Shown piece after piece: positions 16,487-26,750 of a stretch of 64,000 bases of DNA. Each line of letters starts with the position of its first letter. Positions within the stretch are counted from its first letter, which is position 1. Origin of the DNA: Roseihalotalea indica. Its GTDB lineage: Bacteria > Bacteroidota > Bacteroidia > Cytophagales > Cyclobacteriaceae. The DNA lies in contig NZ_JAINFL010000018.1 of the NCBI RefSeq assembly GCF_022458895.1, forward strand, positions 1 through 64,000, given 5' to 3'. Position numbers and translations under genes: made by a program. The notes under the pieces were generated by a model. It ran no database searches, was not told the DNA's origin, and worked only from the letters and a program-made list of their open reading frames with translations.

Positions 16487-19400
16487 ATGATACGTCTGCT
16501 TCTCGCCTTTTTTACGCTCACTGTTTGCTTTTGCTTTTTTTCCTGTGAATCAGAAAACTCAGTAGACCAGAATACTTTATTTACTAAGCTCACTGCTGAT
16601 GAAACCGGGGTAGATTTCATTAACCGTAATACCGAAAACGAAGAGCAAAGCATTATCTCTTATGATTACTTCTACAATGGTGGCGGGGTAGCGTTAGGTG
16701 ATATCAATAACGACGGCCTAGTTGATCTTTACTTTAGTGCTAACCAGGGAGAAAACAAACTATACCTGAATCAGGGCGACTTCCGGTTTCAGGACATTAC
16801 CCAGTCAGCCGGGGTATCGGCTAACAACGGCTGGCGTACCGGGGTAGCCATGGTGGACATTAATGCTGATGGTTATCTGGATATTTACGTGTGCCGCTCT
16901 GCCGACAATAGCCCGATGTTTCGGGAGAATACCCTGTACATCAACAATGGCGATCTCACCTTTACCGATAAAGCTTTTGAGTACGGTCTGAACGATGACT
17001 CCTTCTCTACTCAGGCGGCCTTCCTGGATTTTGATAATGATGGCGACCTGGATTTATTTTTACTAAACCACTCTCGCCAGCAAATCTCCAATGCCTACGA
17101 CATCCGCCAGCGCAACAGTAAAGAGCGGGTTCCCTACGTAGGCAACAAACTGTATAGAAACGACGACGGAAAGTTTACCGATGTCAGCGATTCGCTGGGC
17201 ATTTATGGTCCTGCCTCTAACTACGGGTTGGGTGTAGCCTACGCCGACCTGAATAATGACGGCTGGTTAGACATTTATGCCTCTAATGATTACACCGGAA
17301 ATGATAAAGTGTATATAAACCGACAGGGGAAATTCTTTGAAGAAAAAAGCGATAGCCTGCTCACCCACATGTCGCAATTCTCTATGGGAGTGGACATTGC
17401 CGATGTGAATAACGATGGCTGGATGGACATCTTCTCACTGGATATGCTGCCCGAAGATAACCAGCGGCAGAAAGAACTGCACTGGCCAGACAAATACGAC
17501 GTCTATCAGGCCATGGTGAAGAACGGCCTCCACCACCAGTACATGCGCAATATGCTGCACCTTAATCGGGGTACAAGTCAGGATAAGCTACCAGTGTTTT
17601 CTGAGATTGGTCAATTAGCCGGAGTTTCCAACACTGACTGGAGCTGGTCGGCTCTGTTAGCAGACTATGATAATGACGGGCTGCAAGACCTGTTTGTCTC
17701 TAACGGATTTAAGCGAGCTTTTACCAACAATGATTTCCTGACGTATCAGGCTGATTTACTTACCCGCCAACGGGAAGGCAAAGCCATTGATAACATCAAT
17801 GAAATATTGGGCAAAATGCCTTCCAACACCATCCACAACTATATGTATCAGAACCAGAATGGCTTTCGCTTTACTGATCAGTCGGATGGCTGGGGGTTTG
17901 ATGAACCCTTACTCACCAATGGTGCCGCTTATGCCGACCTGGATAATGACGGTGATCTGGACTTAGTCTTAAATAATCTGGACGCTGAAGCCGGCATTTA
18001 CCGAAACAATGCTGATACGGCATCCAATCACTATTTAAAAATCAACCTACAAGGCCAAAGCGGCAATACATTCGGGCTAGGCACAAAAGTGCAGTTGTTC
18101 GTCGGCGACAGTAGTCTGATTCGCTTACAGAACCCATACCGGGGCTTTCAATCCAGCATGGAGCCTGCCCTGTTTTTCGGCCTGGGAACGATAGAAGTTA
18201 TTGATTCTCTGATGGTGGAGTGGCCTACCGGGGAAGTCCAGATTTTACAACAACTCCCGGTCAATCAGACCATCACATTAGATCAATCCGAGGCTACTCC
18301 CAACAAGCCGGGTACAGCAAACACAGTAACTCCGTTCTTCACCGAAAGCGAAACACAGATTGATTTTAGGCCCGAAGAAAATGACTTCATCGACTTCAGA
18401 ACGCAGCCACTCCTGCCCCGAATGTATTCCACCATCGGCCCCGCTTCAGCCCAGGCCGATGTGGATGGTGATGGCCGGATGGATCTGTACATTGGCGGGG
18501 CAAAAGGACAAAGCGGACGTTTATTCTTGCAAAACTCATCGCAAAAATACACCGAAAAAACATCCGCTGCATTTAAGGCTCATCAGGAATCGGAAGATGT
18601 GGATGCGGTTTTCTTTGATATGGACGGAGACGGCGATCAGGATTTATATGTAGTTAGCGGAGGGTATGAATATGCAAAAGATGACGCGCTCTTGCAGGAC
18701 CGCTTGTACCGCAACCAGGGAAACGGAAACTTTGAAGCAGCCAGCTTGCCCTCTTTTGCCAGCAGCGGTTCCTGCGTACGCCCGGCCGATATAGATCAGG
18801 ACGGTGATCTAGACCTGTTTGTGGGTGGTCGAATTACACCTGGTCGTTACCCGGAAACACCTCAATCCTACCTGTTGCGCAACGATGGGCAGGGTCATTT
18901 TTCTGTGGCTACCAATGAGGTTACTCCCTTGCTTTCCGAAGCAGGTATGGTAACCGATGCCCTGTGGCTGGATGTCAATCAGGACCAATGGCCGGATCTG
19001 ATCGTGGTGGGTGAATGGATGCCGCTCAAAGTCTTTATCAACCGAAAAGGAAAACTGGAAGATGAGAGCAGCACGTATGTTCCCGCCAATACTGAGGGTT
19101 GGTGGAACTGCCTGCTGGCGGCCGACTTTGATGCGGACGGCGATCAGGACCTGGTAGTTGGTAACTTTGGAATGAACAACCAGTTTAAAGCCACCGAGGA
19201 ACAGCCCGCGGCTTTGTATTATGCCGATTATGATAAGAATGGTTCCATAGACCCTATTCTGACATATTATATTGGTGACCAACGTTACCCTTCCCCTACC
19301 CGGGATGAATTAATTACCCAGTCGCCCATGTTTAAGAAGCGCTTTACTGACTATGCCTCGTACGCCCAGGCCACCATTGAAGATATTCTCACTCCGACTG

Positions 19401-19789
19401 AGCTGGAACAGTCGCCGGTGCTACAAGCATACCAGTTTGAAACCATGTATTTTGAGAATACCAACGGCTCGTTTGTTCCAAAAAAGCTTCCGACAGCGAT
19501 GCAATTCGCTCCGGTATTTGCCCTGGCTACCGCAGATGTGAATCAGGATGGTCATCTGGATATTATCAGTGGCGGGAATCTGGACAATATGCGGGCACGC
19601 TTTGGCAAAGCCACCGGAAATTTTGGAACCGTGTTGCTAGGTAATGGTCAGGGTGATTTTAGTGTTATGCCTCCGGTGCAATCGGGCCTGACCGTACGTG
19701 GCGAAACCAGGCAAATCATTACCAATAACGATCAGTTCACCTTTATCCGTAATAACGCTCCTCCTTTGCTATACCAGTTACGGCCATAA
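16487..19789 (+). CDS. VCBS/FG-GAP repeat lipoprotein with ASPIC/UnbV domain (CRTAC1-like)
   Basis: An 1100-residue secreted lipoprotein (signal with FCFFSC, Cys about 20). Many Ca2+-binding FG-GAP/VCBS blades are visible as D-N-D-G-D/N-L-D patterns (GDINNDGLVDLYFS, VDINADGYLDIYV, DFDNDGDLDLFL, DLDNDGDLDLVL, DVDGDGRMDLYIG and others), enough for one or two beta-propellers. An ASPIC/UnbV-type segment lies near residues 510-590 (SNHYLKINLQGQSGN...GLGTKV and VEWPTGEVQ). Such proteins are often encoded beside SusC/SusD in Bacteroidota and are thought to act at the cell surface in ligand binding or adhesion; an enzymatic role is not established. It is separated from SusD by a terminator and 230 bp. 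Confidence 0.88.
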   Translation: MIRLLLAFFTLTVCFCFFSCESENSVDQNTLFTKLTADETGVDFINRNTENEEQSIISYDYFYNGGGVALGDINNDGLVDLYFSANQGENKLYLNQGDFRFQDITQSAGVSANNGWRTGVAMVDINADGYLDIYVCRSADNSPMFRENTLYINNGDLTFTDKAFEYGLNDDSFSTQAAFLDFDNDGDLDLFLLNHSRQQISNAYDIRQRNSKERVPYVGNKLYRNDDGKFTDVSDSLGIYGPASNYGLGVAYADLNNDGWLDIYASNDYTGNDKVYINRQGKFFEEKSDSLLTHMSQFSMGVDIADVNNDGWMDIFSLDMLPEDNQRQKELHWPDKYDVYQAMVKNGLHHQYMRNMLHLNRGTSQDKLPVFSEIGQLAGVSNTDWSWSALLADYDNDGLQDLFVSNGFKRAFTNNDFLTYQADLLTRQREGKAIDNINEILGKMPSNTIHNYMYQNQNGFRFTDQSDGWGFDEPLLTNGAAYADLDNDGDLDLVLNNLDAEAGIYRNNADTASNHYLKINLQGQSGNTFGLGTKVQLFVGDSSLIRLQNPYRGFQSSMEPALFFGLGTIEVIDSLMVEWPTGEVQILQQLPVNQTITLDQSEATPNKPGTANTVTPFFTESETQIDFRPEENDFIDFRTQPLLPRMYSTIGPASAQADVDGDGRMDLYIGGAKGQSGRLFLQNSSQKYTEKTSAAFKAHQESEDVDAVFFDMDGDGDQDLYVVSGGYEYAKDDALLQDRLYRNQGNGNFEAASLPSFASSGSCVRPADIDQDGDLDLFVGGRITPGRYPETPQSYLLRNDGQGHFSVATNEVTPLLSEAGMVTDALWLDVNQDQWPDLIVVGEWMPLKVFINRKGKLEDESSTYVPANTEGWWNCLLAADFDADGDQDLVVGNFGMNNQFKATEEQPAALYYADYDKNGSIDPILTYYIGDQRYPSPTRDELITQSPMFKKRFTDYASYAQATIEDILTPTELEQSPVLQAYQFETMYFENTNGSFVPKKLPTAMQFAPVFALATADVNQDGHLDIISGGNLDNMRARFGKATGNFGTVLLGNGQGDFSVMPPVQSGLTVRGETRQIITNNDQFTFIRNNAPPLLYQLRP

Positions 19790-19912
19790 GGTAAACCTTA
19801 CATTTTTTCAGATGGGTTTTGTTTTGGGCAATCTGTTAGTAAATCTTTTGCCTCTAACAATTGGCTACAACGCCTTGTTACAGCAGCAACTTCATTCTTT
19901 AAACAAAAGCCT

Positions 19913-20341
19913 ATGTGGATTATTTTTGCGTTATTAGCAGCCCTGGCGGCAGGTGCAGCAGTTGTTCTCTCCAAAGCCGGACTAAAAGACGTAGACTCCA
20001 CACTCGCTTTTGCCATTCAATCCATTCTGATTCTCACAATTTCCTGGGGAGCGGCTTTCTGGCAGAAAGATGTTTCGTCAATTACTGAATTAGACAAGCG
20101 GTCCTGGTTTTTTTTGATTGCCGCTGGTATTGCTACCACCTTATCATCACTCTTTACTTTTCGGGCACTTAAGCTGGGGGAAGCAGCACTGGTAAGTTCG
20201 CTAGAACGATCATCTTTAGTGTTTGCCGTGGCGTTTGCTGCTCTCTTTTTACACGAACAACTCAACTGGAAGATTATTCTGGGAGCGGTGCTCATCATTG
20301 CCGGAGCGGTGCTGATTGGAGTTTCTCGTCAGGGAGAATAA
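19913..20341 (+). CDS. EamA/DMT-superfamily small membrane protein
   Basis: A 142-residue protein with five predicted TM segments: starting MWIIFALLAALAAGAAVVLS, then LAFAIQSILILTISWGAAF, FFLIAAGIATTLSSLFTF, SLVFAVAFAALFL, and ILGAVLIIAGAVLIGV. It matches a single EamA half (PF00892), with the usual FRALKLGEAALVSSLERSS and a final WKIILGAVLIIAGAVLI. Half-size members probably act as dimers in metabolite or drug export. The gene follows the VCBS protein by 123 bp and is convergent with the glycan-binding gene downstream, with a terminator between them. Confidence 0.85.
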   Translation: MWIIFALLAALAAGAAVVLSKAGLKDVDSTLAFAIQSILILTISWGAAFWQKDVSSITELDKRSWFFLIAAGIATTLSSLFTFRALKLGEAALVSSLERSSLVFAVAFAALFLHEQLNWKIILGAVLIIAGAVLIGVSRQGE

Positions 20342-20362
20342 TTTTATGCTTATCCGCTAAAC

Positions 20363-20399
20363 TCAAAAAAAATGGTATGCCAAACTATGACATACCATT
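20363..20399 (-). terminator. Intrinsic terminator of the minus-strand SusC-SusD-SGBP operon
   Basis: A perfect 9 bp stem (AATGGTATG at 20371-20379 with CATACCATT at 20391-20399) is followed on the minus strand by eight T residues. On the plus strand it can also serve the EamA gene, since the stem symmetry is bidirectional, but the T-run favours minus-strand termination. Confidence 0.9.
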
Positions 20400-20432
20400 C
20401 GTACAAACGCTCGCTTATGCGAAACAAAACAA

Positions 20433-21692
20433 CTACTCTTCTATTTCAGCTTCGGCATTAACAACGCGCACGTTATCAATGGCCATCGTTACCGGCACAT
20501 CATCAGCCGTGGTGTTGATAATCACAATGCGGAAGTGGTGTTCACTATTCGCGTTGCCGGTTAAAATATCTCCATATGTGCTTAATCGGGTACCGCTATT
20601 TTCCAGATCACTTAAAGGTACTGATACGGTATACCAGCGGCCATCCTGCGAACGAATAAAATCAGTCAGCGGCACGTTAGTGGTAAGCTCAGTATTATTT
20701 TGGTCCTGATAATAAACCTGAAGCTCTACACCTTCTAGAGAAGCCGAAGAGGATACCGCTACTTCCATCCGTGCATCAAAACTTTCAATTGACAGGGTAG
20801 GGTCATAAATAGCCGCCGGAGCAGTAGGATAAATTTGCGCCCCTCCCCAATCTACCAGGTTAATTACCTTATCATTAGACCAACCATAATTTCCTGGTAA
20901 TGACATATCCACCAACGCAAACTTATTTTCTATGGGTTGAATTCCGGTGGCTTCGGTGGTCACATGAGTCTCGGCGTTAATGCCCCAGCCCCAGGGAAAG
21001 GTATCGTCAAAATTACTGACCGTACCGTATCCGCTGTACAGTTGAGAAGCCCGATTAGGATTGGATATACCACTTTGCGAGCTTACCTGGATAGTACCAT
21101 CGGTCGGTGTATAATCTGCCGGAACCGTAAGTGAAAGAGTGCTTCCGTTAGCGGAGATACCTTCGGTTACCGCTACCTCGCCTGGTAAGTAAACAGTATC
21201 TACAAAATAAAAATACCGTCCGTATAAAGTCAGTGTTTCCCCGGCCTTTACGTACTGATTTGCTACTCCATCCACAATAGGAGCAGGCGGCAACGTACGG
21301 AATTCATAGGTTGCCTCACCGTACGGGTTCACAACGCGAAGTGTGTTCATCACGTCGGGGTTGGTAGCCACGGTAGGCACACTGTCTACTACCGTTGTAA
21401 TCAAATATCGGTCGGTTGCATACGCTGAGTTAACGGGTATTTCGTAATCGTTCAAGTACACGTATTGCGCACTAGCCAGATTTCGTCCAACAATAGCAAT
21501 GGTACTTCCCAGCGTGGCCTGACCCAGCGAAGTATCAGCGGGCGCAAGCGTGGTATCGGTAAACCGTACTCGCTCAATCATAGGCGCTCCTCCTTCTGCC
21601 ATCTCATCATCCTGACAAGCCGACAGCATGAGCATACTACCCAGCAAGAATAGCAGCAGGTGATTTATCGTAAATAATGTATGTTTTTTCAT
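20433..21692 (-). CDS. Surface glycan-binding protein with IPT/TIG domains (SGBP)
   Basis: A 419-residue lipoprotein: the signal MKKHTLFTINHLLLFLL ends near SACQDD (acceptor Cys about 26). Two IPT/TIG-like beta domains follow (about 35-130, LGSTIAIVGRNLASAQYVYL; and 130-215, VKAGETLTLYGRYFYFVDTV). The C-terminal half resembles the glycan-binding domain of SGBP-B proteins (NFDDTFPWGWGINA... to TMAIDNVRVV). It is the last gene of the SusC-SusD-SGBP transcript and should hold polysaccharide at the cell surface. The start at 21692 (MKKH) is preferred over the upstream MIHLI at 21707 because it gives a standard lipoprotein signal. A 10 bp-stem hairpin separates it from SusD. Confidence 0.85.
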   Translation of the reverse strand: MKKHTLFTINHLLLFLLGSMLMLSACQDDEMAEGGAPMIERVRFTDTTLAPADTSLGQATLGSTIAIVGRNLASAQYVYLNDYEIPVNSAYATDRYLITTVVDSVPTVATNPDVMNTLRVVNPYGEATYEFRTLPPAPIVDGVANQYVKAGETLTLYGRYFYFVDTVYLPGEVAVTEGISANGSTLSLTVPADYTPTDGTIQVSSQSGISNPNRASQLYSGYGTVSNFDDTFPWGWGINAETHVTTEATGIQPIENKFALVDMSLPGNYGWSNDKVINLVDWGGAQIYPTAPAAIYDPTLSIESFDARMEVAVSSSASLEGVELQVYYQDQNNTELTTNVPLTDFIRSQDGRWYTVSVPLSDLENSGTRLSTYGDILTGNANSEHHFRIVIINTTADDVPVTMAIDNVRVVNAEAEIEE

Positions 21693-21723
21693 GATCAAAT
21701 GTATCAATCTTGGTTTCAGATAG

Positions 21724-21760
21724 ACTACCTGCCGTTAGCCTGAACATCCGGGCAGGTAGT
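21724..21760 (-). repeat. Intercistronic hairpin between SusD and SGBP
   Basis: ACTACCTGCC (minus strand, 21760-21751) pairs perfectly with GGCAGGTAGT (21733-21724) around a 17 nt loop, with no T tract after it. It may stabilise the upstream mRNA or tune the ratio of SusC/D to SGBP. Confidence 0.65.
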
Positions 21761-21776
21761 GCAATAGTTATACTAC

Positions 21777-23447
21777 TTATTCGGCCGACGGATCAGGCTG
21801 GCTAAAGTCGTAAGGCACCGGTGCTTTACGCAGGTTGGGTGCCCGGCTTAACTCAGTAGCCGGAAGTGGCAGGTAGAAGTTACCCTCGTTAACCGTATAC
21901 ATGCGGGGTCGGGGATTTTCTTCGTCTATTTCCGGTTCCAGTGTCCATTCCGTCGGGTTTTCTACCTCGTTAGGATAGATTCTGAAGAAACCGCGATCCT
22001 GACTGCTCAAGCGATTGTAAGCCTCCTGCGGATTGTAGTAGTGTAAGCGTACGAAGTCGTACCAGGCCTGCCCTTCCATGGCAAACTCCAGCAATCGCTC
22101 ATTAAAGATATCTTCCCAGGTAATGGATGTCTTCGGTCCAAGACCGGCCCGCTCGCGCACCATATTAAGGTAGGTAAGGGCTTCGGTTGGGTTTTTATCC
22201 AGAATGGCTTCGGCATAGACCAGATATATATCGGCTAACCGCAACATGTAAGTGTTAATTGAAGTACCCTGTTGCACTACCTGTCCATTATTATCTTCCG
22301 GACGGCCTACTACATATTTCTTCACCCAGGCCCGGGTATTGTATTGCTGCCCATCCTCATCAGTGCTTCGTACTGGCACTTCCAGCTCCTGCGCTTCTCC
22401 TCCGGGAGGTACTTGGGTAATTTCCGGATAATGCTCACCCGGCAGCATAAATGTGGCTTTGCGGCGCTCATCGGTAGTCAGGTCTTCATATTTGTTGAGA
22501 ATGTATAACGAAGCTCCAATATCACCCCCCCAGCCATCGGCAAAACCGGTAATTTCCGATCCGTAAGCCAGAAATGCCTGCACACTGTTCTGGGTACCGT
22601 ACGGCTGTCCGTTATATACCCATTGCAAAGCAAACAAAGATTCTTGGTTGTTATTGTTGGCGGTAAGAAACAGATTAGAGTAATCGGGCATTAAAGAAGC
22701 ACCGCTGTTGTCGATGACTCGCTTGGCGTAGTAGGCGGCACTATCCAGATCGGTTTGGTTACGCGAACCACTGATACCGGCCCGGGTGAGCAACATCTTC
22801 GATAACATCCCTTCAGCTGACCATTTGGTCAGGCGGCCTTCCTGGATGGGAGTTTCAGGCAGTGCCTGGGCAGCATAGCGCAGATCCCGGATAATAAATT
22901 CCCACACGCTCTCTACAGTATTCCGAGCAATGGTAGTGTCCTGAAGCAGCGTATTGTTATCGGCAATAATAGGTACTGCGCCCCAGTTTTGCACCAGGTA
23001 TGAATATGCCACTCCACGCATGAATCGGGCTTCGGCAATTGCGTGCCGTTTGATGCTTTCCGGTACTTCATCGCTGGCGTAATCGTTGATATTGCTCATC
23101 AGGGTATTGGCCTGCCCTACAATATTGTAAAAGGAACGCCAGGCACTTCCGTTCTCACCGGTTAAGCCGGTGGTACGAAACTCTACATTTTCTATCTGGT
23201 AAGAACCTGATGTCAGGACTCCCCCCCGGGCATCGCCCAACCCGTGAGAGGCTTTGTCGTTATAAGCGAACCAAACCAGGTTATAGAGTGGAGCTGAACC
23301 TGCCAGCACCTGTTCGGTAGTCTGATAAAAGGTAGCATTTGTCGGGCGGTCGGTTGGTGGCCTTTCCAGAAACTCCTCTTTACAGCCCGCAAAGAGCGCC
23401 ATTAGTAAGAGTCCGGCAACATAGCCGGTATATTTAATATTTTTCAT
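21777..23447 (-). CDS. SusD/RagB-family nutrient-binding outer-membrane lipoprotein
   Basis: A 556-residue SusD homolog with a lipoprotein signal (MKNIKYTGYVAGLLLMALFAGC, acceptor Cys 22). Typical features are ERPPTDRPTNATFYQTTEQV near the N-terminus, helices including AIAEARFMRGVAYSYLVQNWG at about 135-155, and the C-terminal region (MLRLADIYLVYAEAILDKNP, then LEFAMEGQAWYDFVRL). It starts 24 bp after the SusC stop, so the two are co-transcribed. The start at MKNIK (23447) is favoured over the upstream MLKES (23468). It forms the extracellular lid of the SusC at 23472 and gives the complex its glycan specificity. Confidence 0.95.
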   Translation of the reverse strand: MKNIKYTGYVAGLLLMALFAGCKEEFLERPPTDRPTNATFYQTTEQVLAGSAPLYNLVWFAYNDKASHGLGDARGGVLTSGSYQIENVEFRTTGLTGENGSAWRSFYNIVGQANTLMSNINDYASDEVPESIKRHAIAEARFMRGVAYSYLVQNWGAVPIIADNNTLLQDTTIARNTVESVWEFIIRDLRYAAQALPETPIQEGRLTKWSAEGMLSKMLLTRAGISGSRNQTDLDSAAYYAKRVIDNSGASLMPDYSNLFLTANNNNQESLFALQWVYNGQPYGTQNSVQAFLAYGSEITGFADGWGGDIGASLYILNKYEDLTTDERRKATFMLPGEHYPEITQVPPGGEAQELEVPVRSTDEDGQQYNTRAWVKKYVVGRPEDNNGQVVQQGTSINTYMLRLADIYLVYAEAILDKNPTEALTYLNMVRERAGLGPKTSITWEDIFNERLLEFAMEGQAWYDFVRLHYYNPQEAYNRLSSQDRGFFRIYPNEVENPTEWTLEPEIDEENPRPRMYTVNEGNFYLPLPATELSRAPNLRKAPVPYDFSQPDPSAE

Positions 23448-23471
23448 GGATCTTGATTCTTTTAACAATTC

Positions 23472-26400
23472 TTAGAAATCAGCATTGATACTAAAAGTGT
23501 AGGTCGGCGTGATCGGATAGCGACCATAGTCTACCCCGATGGGCTGGTTATCACCGGCAACGTTCTCACCCACATATGCTCCTACCTCTGGGTCATAGCC
23601 AGTGTACTTGGTGAAGGTTGCCAGGTTTTGTGCTCCGATAGAAACGCGAAGTCCTTTCACCACACTCTGCTTGTTAACAATAGAGCTAGGAAGGTTATAG
23701 CCGAGCTGAATGTTTTTAATGCGGATATACGATCCATCTTCTACATACCGGTCCGTGATGCGCTCTCCGTTGTTGTTCGGGTCTACTCCTGAGATGCGGG
23801 GAATAGAAGCATCAGGGTTAGCCAGCACCGGGCTTCCGTTTTCATCCATCACCACTTTCGCATAGTTAATGGTTTCCTCAAACAGATTCTCACCCAAATT
23901 GATATTGTTCGGGTCAGTATTTCTGAAGCGTAGGAAGTTGTAAATATCATTACCGTAAGATCCGGTTAATAAGATCGTCAGGTCCAGATTTTTATAATTG
24001 AAGGTGTTGGTAAACCCGAAAGAGAATTTCGGCCAGGGATTACCAATAAAGGTTTGATCTCGCTCATCAATAATACCATCTTCGTTGATGTCCCGGTACT
24101 TGATGTCACCCACATACACCCCGTTGTTGGGGTCAATCGGCAATTCCGCTCCGGTATTATCAACCGGCAATGCGCTACTTTCAATATCTTCTACCGACTG
24201 GAACAATCCTTCATATACGTAGCCATAGAATAACCAAGGTGTTTCACCGACCACGGCTCGCTGAGTAAAATCCTCTAAATACCAGGCTACTCGGTCTACA
24301 AAGGCAGACTCTGAATAGAACTGGGTAATCTTGGTTTTAAACCCGGAGATATTAAAGTTGGTACGCCAGCTAAATGACCCTCGGTCTACGTTGATCGTGT
24401 TTAATGTCAGCGCGTACCCGCGATTCTCCAGTGCTCCGATATTAACCCGGGGTGAGCCAATAGAGCCTTCGGCCGCTGTCCCCATGTAATCGGGAAGGGG
24501 GTTGTCTAACAGCAGGTTGTTGGTCTCTTTAACATAGAAGTCACCTTCTAATTGAATGCGGCTCTCGAATAAGCTTAAATTAAACCCTATGTTGTTCGTC
24601 AGTGTTTCCTCCCATTGCAAATTGGCGTTACCGTATCGTTCAGCATTAAAACCAGGGCCCCACACCGTAGATACCGGCCGCAGTGGAGCGTAGATATAAG
24701 CTCCACTTCCCTGATTACCGGTTAGTCCAGTTTCAAATCTTAATTTTAACTCGCTGATTAACGGCACATTCTGCATGAATGACTCTTCCGTCACCCGCCA
24801 GGCGGCAGACAAGGAAGGGAATACCCCCCAACGATTTTCCGGGCCAAAGTTGACCGAACCATCGGCACGGATAGCTCCTTGCAGGATATACTTCTCGTCA
24901 AAGTTGTAGTTAATACGACCCAAATACGATTCCATAGCCCAGGTGCTGCTTCCACCCGCGTTAGTGGCGCCTTGCGTGCTTCCCAGGTTCAGGTCAATAA
25001 GATCTTCTACGGTAAAGTTCACCCGGCTTGCCTGTAGTTGCTCCCAGGTAGATTGCTGGGCCTCATGGCTGGCCATTACGGTGAAATTATGTCGGCCAAT
25101 AGAATTGGTGTATTCCAATAACTGGTTAAAATTCCAGTAAGTTTCTGCCTGATCCGTAACCTGTAGGCTGGCCTGGGTATTCACTTTATCACCAATCTCC
25201 CAGGTAGGACGGAAGTAATTCTGTTTGCTGTAGTTGGCTCTACCACTGAGTGAAGTTCGGAAAACCAGGCCGTCTATAATATCAACCTCGGCATTGAAGG
25301 CGCCTAAAAATTGCCGCCGTACCCGCTCATTGGTATTCAGGTTGGCAATAGCAATCGGGTTAATTGGGGTAAACTGCACACTGGAACCGTTCAAAGCATC
25401 GGCTCCCCCCCAGCTTCCGTCAGGGTTTCTAACCGGAATATTAGGAGCTAGCGAAAGACCATCGGTAATTAAACTTTCCTGGGTTGTATTCAGCGACTCA
25501 TCGGTCTGGCTCACGTTCAGGTTAGTGCTTAGCTTCAGCCACTCCCGGGTTTGGTTTTCTACATTCAGGCGTACTCCATAGCGCTCAAACTGCGAACCAA
25601 TGGCAATACCTTCCTGATCAAAATACTCACCTGACAGGTAATAGGTAGTATTCTCGCCCCCGCCACTCAGGCTTAATTGGTGCTTGTTGAGCGGTGCCTG
25701 CTGAAATAATTCTCGCTGCCAGTTGGTGCCTTCGCCCAAGATGGAAGGATCTAAGAAAGCCCCGGGAGAATCTCCGCCCGCAATTTCGTGGTATTCGTTG
25801 GTCATCTGAGCATATTGCTGCAAACTCATGACATCAATGGGTTGAGGTCTGGTTTGCAGATTATACAGATAGCCGTAGGTGATTTTGGTACCACCGGCTT
25901 GTCCTCGTTTCGTAGTGATCAGCACTACTCCGTTGGTGCCCCGGGAACCGTAAATAGCCGTAGCTGACGGTCCCTGTAGAATGTCCATAGAGGCAATATC
26001 ACTGGGGTTTAGTCCAGCTAAAGGGTTGGAAGAACTTCCGGCACCGTAGCTGACCGTACCCGGCTCAATCTGCACTCCGTCAATCACGTAAAGTGGTTGG
26101 TTTGAACCATTGATAGAGTTAACTCCTCGGATATTTACAGATATTCCACCTCCGGGCTGACCGGTATTTTGCGTAACATACACCCCGGCAGCTCTACCCT
26201 GAATGGCCTGCTCTACCGTGGTATTTACGGTTTGCTCAATAGATTTAGAATCTATGGAAGTAAGGGCCGAAGAAACCTCCGCTCTTTTGATCTCACCATA
26301 CCCCACAATAACTACCTCCTCTAACTGCTCAATGTCCTCAATTAACGTTACATCCAAAGTGGTTTTGCCATTAACGGATACTTCTTCCGTCAGGTAACCG

Positions 26401-26693
26401 ATAAAAGAAACCACCAGTACGTCTTCGGATGATACAGTAAGATTAAAGTTTCCATCCAGGTCAGTTACCGTTCCTGATTGGCTTTCTTTTACTAAAACGT
26501 TTACACCGGGAAGTCCCTCCCCTTCTGAGGAAGTTACTCTACCGGTAAGTCGATATGATTCTGTCTGCCCCTTCGCCACAAATCCGTGCAGGAGACATAC
26601 AAGAACCATGACTACCCCTCCTACCAAATGCTTCTTAAAATTTAACATGGGATGCCTCTGCTCACAGCTCCCCCTGGTACAACTTTGCTTCAT
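23472..26693 (-). CDS. SusC/RagA-family TonB-dependent outer-membrane transporter
   Basis: About 1073 residues. A long N-terminal leader contains a hydrophobic signal (LVGGVVMVLVCLLHGFVAKG). It is followed by a carboxypeptidase-regulatory-like domain (LTGRVTSSEGEGLPGVNVLV), the TonB-box region (EQLEEVVIVGYGEIKRAE), the plug (VSSALTSIDSKSIEQ to VVLITTKRGQAG) and the beta-barrel. Signature strings include NIRGVNSINGSNQPLYVIDG and SATAIYGSRGTNGV. The start at 26693 (MKQSCTRG) is chosen for a normal leader length; an in-frame ATG at 26750 adds 19 residues with no signal-like character. It heads the SusC-SusD-SGBP operon of the GH9/HTCS locus and probably imports the oligosaccharides released by that GH9. 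Confidence 0.93.
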   Translation of the reverse strand: MKQSCTRGSCEQRHPMLNFKKHLVGGVVMVLVCLLHGFVAKGQTESYRLTGRVTSSEGEGLPGVNVLVKESQSGTVTDLDGNFNLTVSSEDVLVVSFIGYLTEEVSVNGKTTLDVTLIEDIEQLEEVVIVGYGEIKRAEVSSALTSIDSKSIEQTVNTTVEQAIQGRAAGVYVTQNTGQPGGGISVNIRGVNSINGSNQPLYVIDGVQIEPGTVSYGAGSSSNPLAGLNPSDIASMDILQGPSATAIYGSRGTNGVVLITTKRGQAGGTKITYGYLYNLQTRPQPIDVMSLQQYAQMTNEYHEIAGGDSPGAFLDPSILGEGTNWQRELFQQAPLNKHQLSLSGGGENTTYYLSGEYFDQEGIAIGSQFERYGVRLNVENQTREWLKLSTNLNVSQTDESLNTTQESLITDGLSLAPNIPVRNPDGSWGGADALNGSSVQFTPINPIAIANLNTNERVRRQFLGAFNAEVDIIDGLVFRTSLSGRANYSKQNYFRPTWEIGDKVNTQASLQVTDQAETYWNFNQLLEYTNSIGRHNFTVMASHEAQQSTWEQLQASRVNFTVEDLIDLNLGSTQGATNAGGSSTWAMESYLGRINYNFDEKYILQGAIRADGSVNFGPENRWGVFPSLSAAWRVTEESFMQNVPLISELKLRFETGLTGNQGSGAYIYAPLRPVSTVWGPGFNAERYGNANLQWEETLTNNIGFNLSLFESRIQLEGDFYVKETNNLLLDNPLPDYMGTAAEGSIGSPRVNIGALENRGYALTLNTINVDRGSFSWRTNFNISGFKTKITQFYSESAFVDRVAWYLEDFTQRAVVGETPWLFYGYVYEGLFQSVEDIESSALPVDNTGAELPIDPNNGVYVGDIKYRDINEDGIIDERDQTFIGNPWPKFSFGFTNTFNYKNLDLTILLTGSYGNDIYNFLRFRNTDPNNINLGENLFEETINYAKVVMDENGSPVLANPDASIPRISGVDPNNNGERITDRYVEDGSYIRIKNIQLGYNLPSSIVNKQSVVKGLRVSIGAQNLATFTKYTGYDPEVGAYVGENVAGDNQPIGVDYGRYPITPTYTFSINADF

Positions 26694-26750
26694 AGTTTCA
26701 TGAATTTTAGTTAGATCGTTAAAAAAATATAGGTCCGGATTCTTTTTCAT

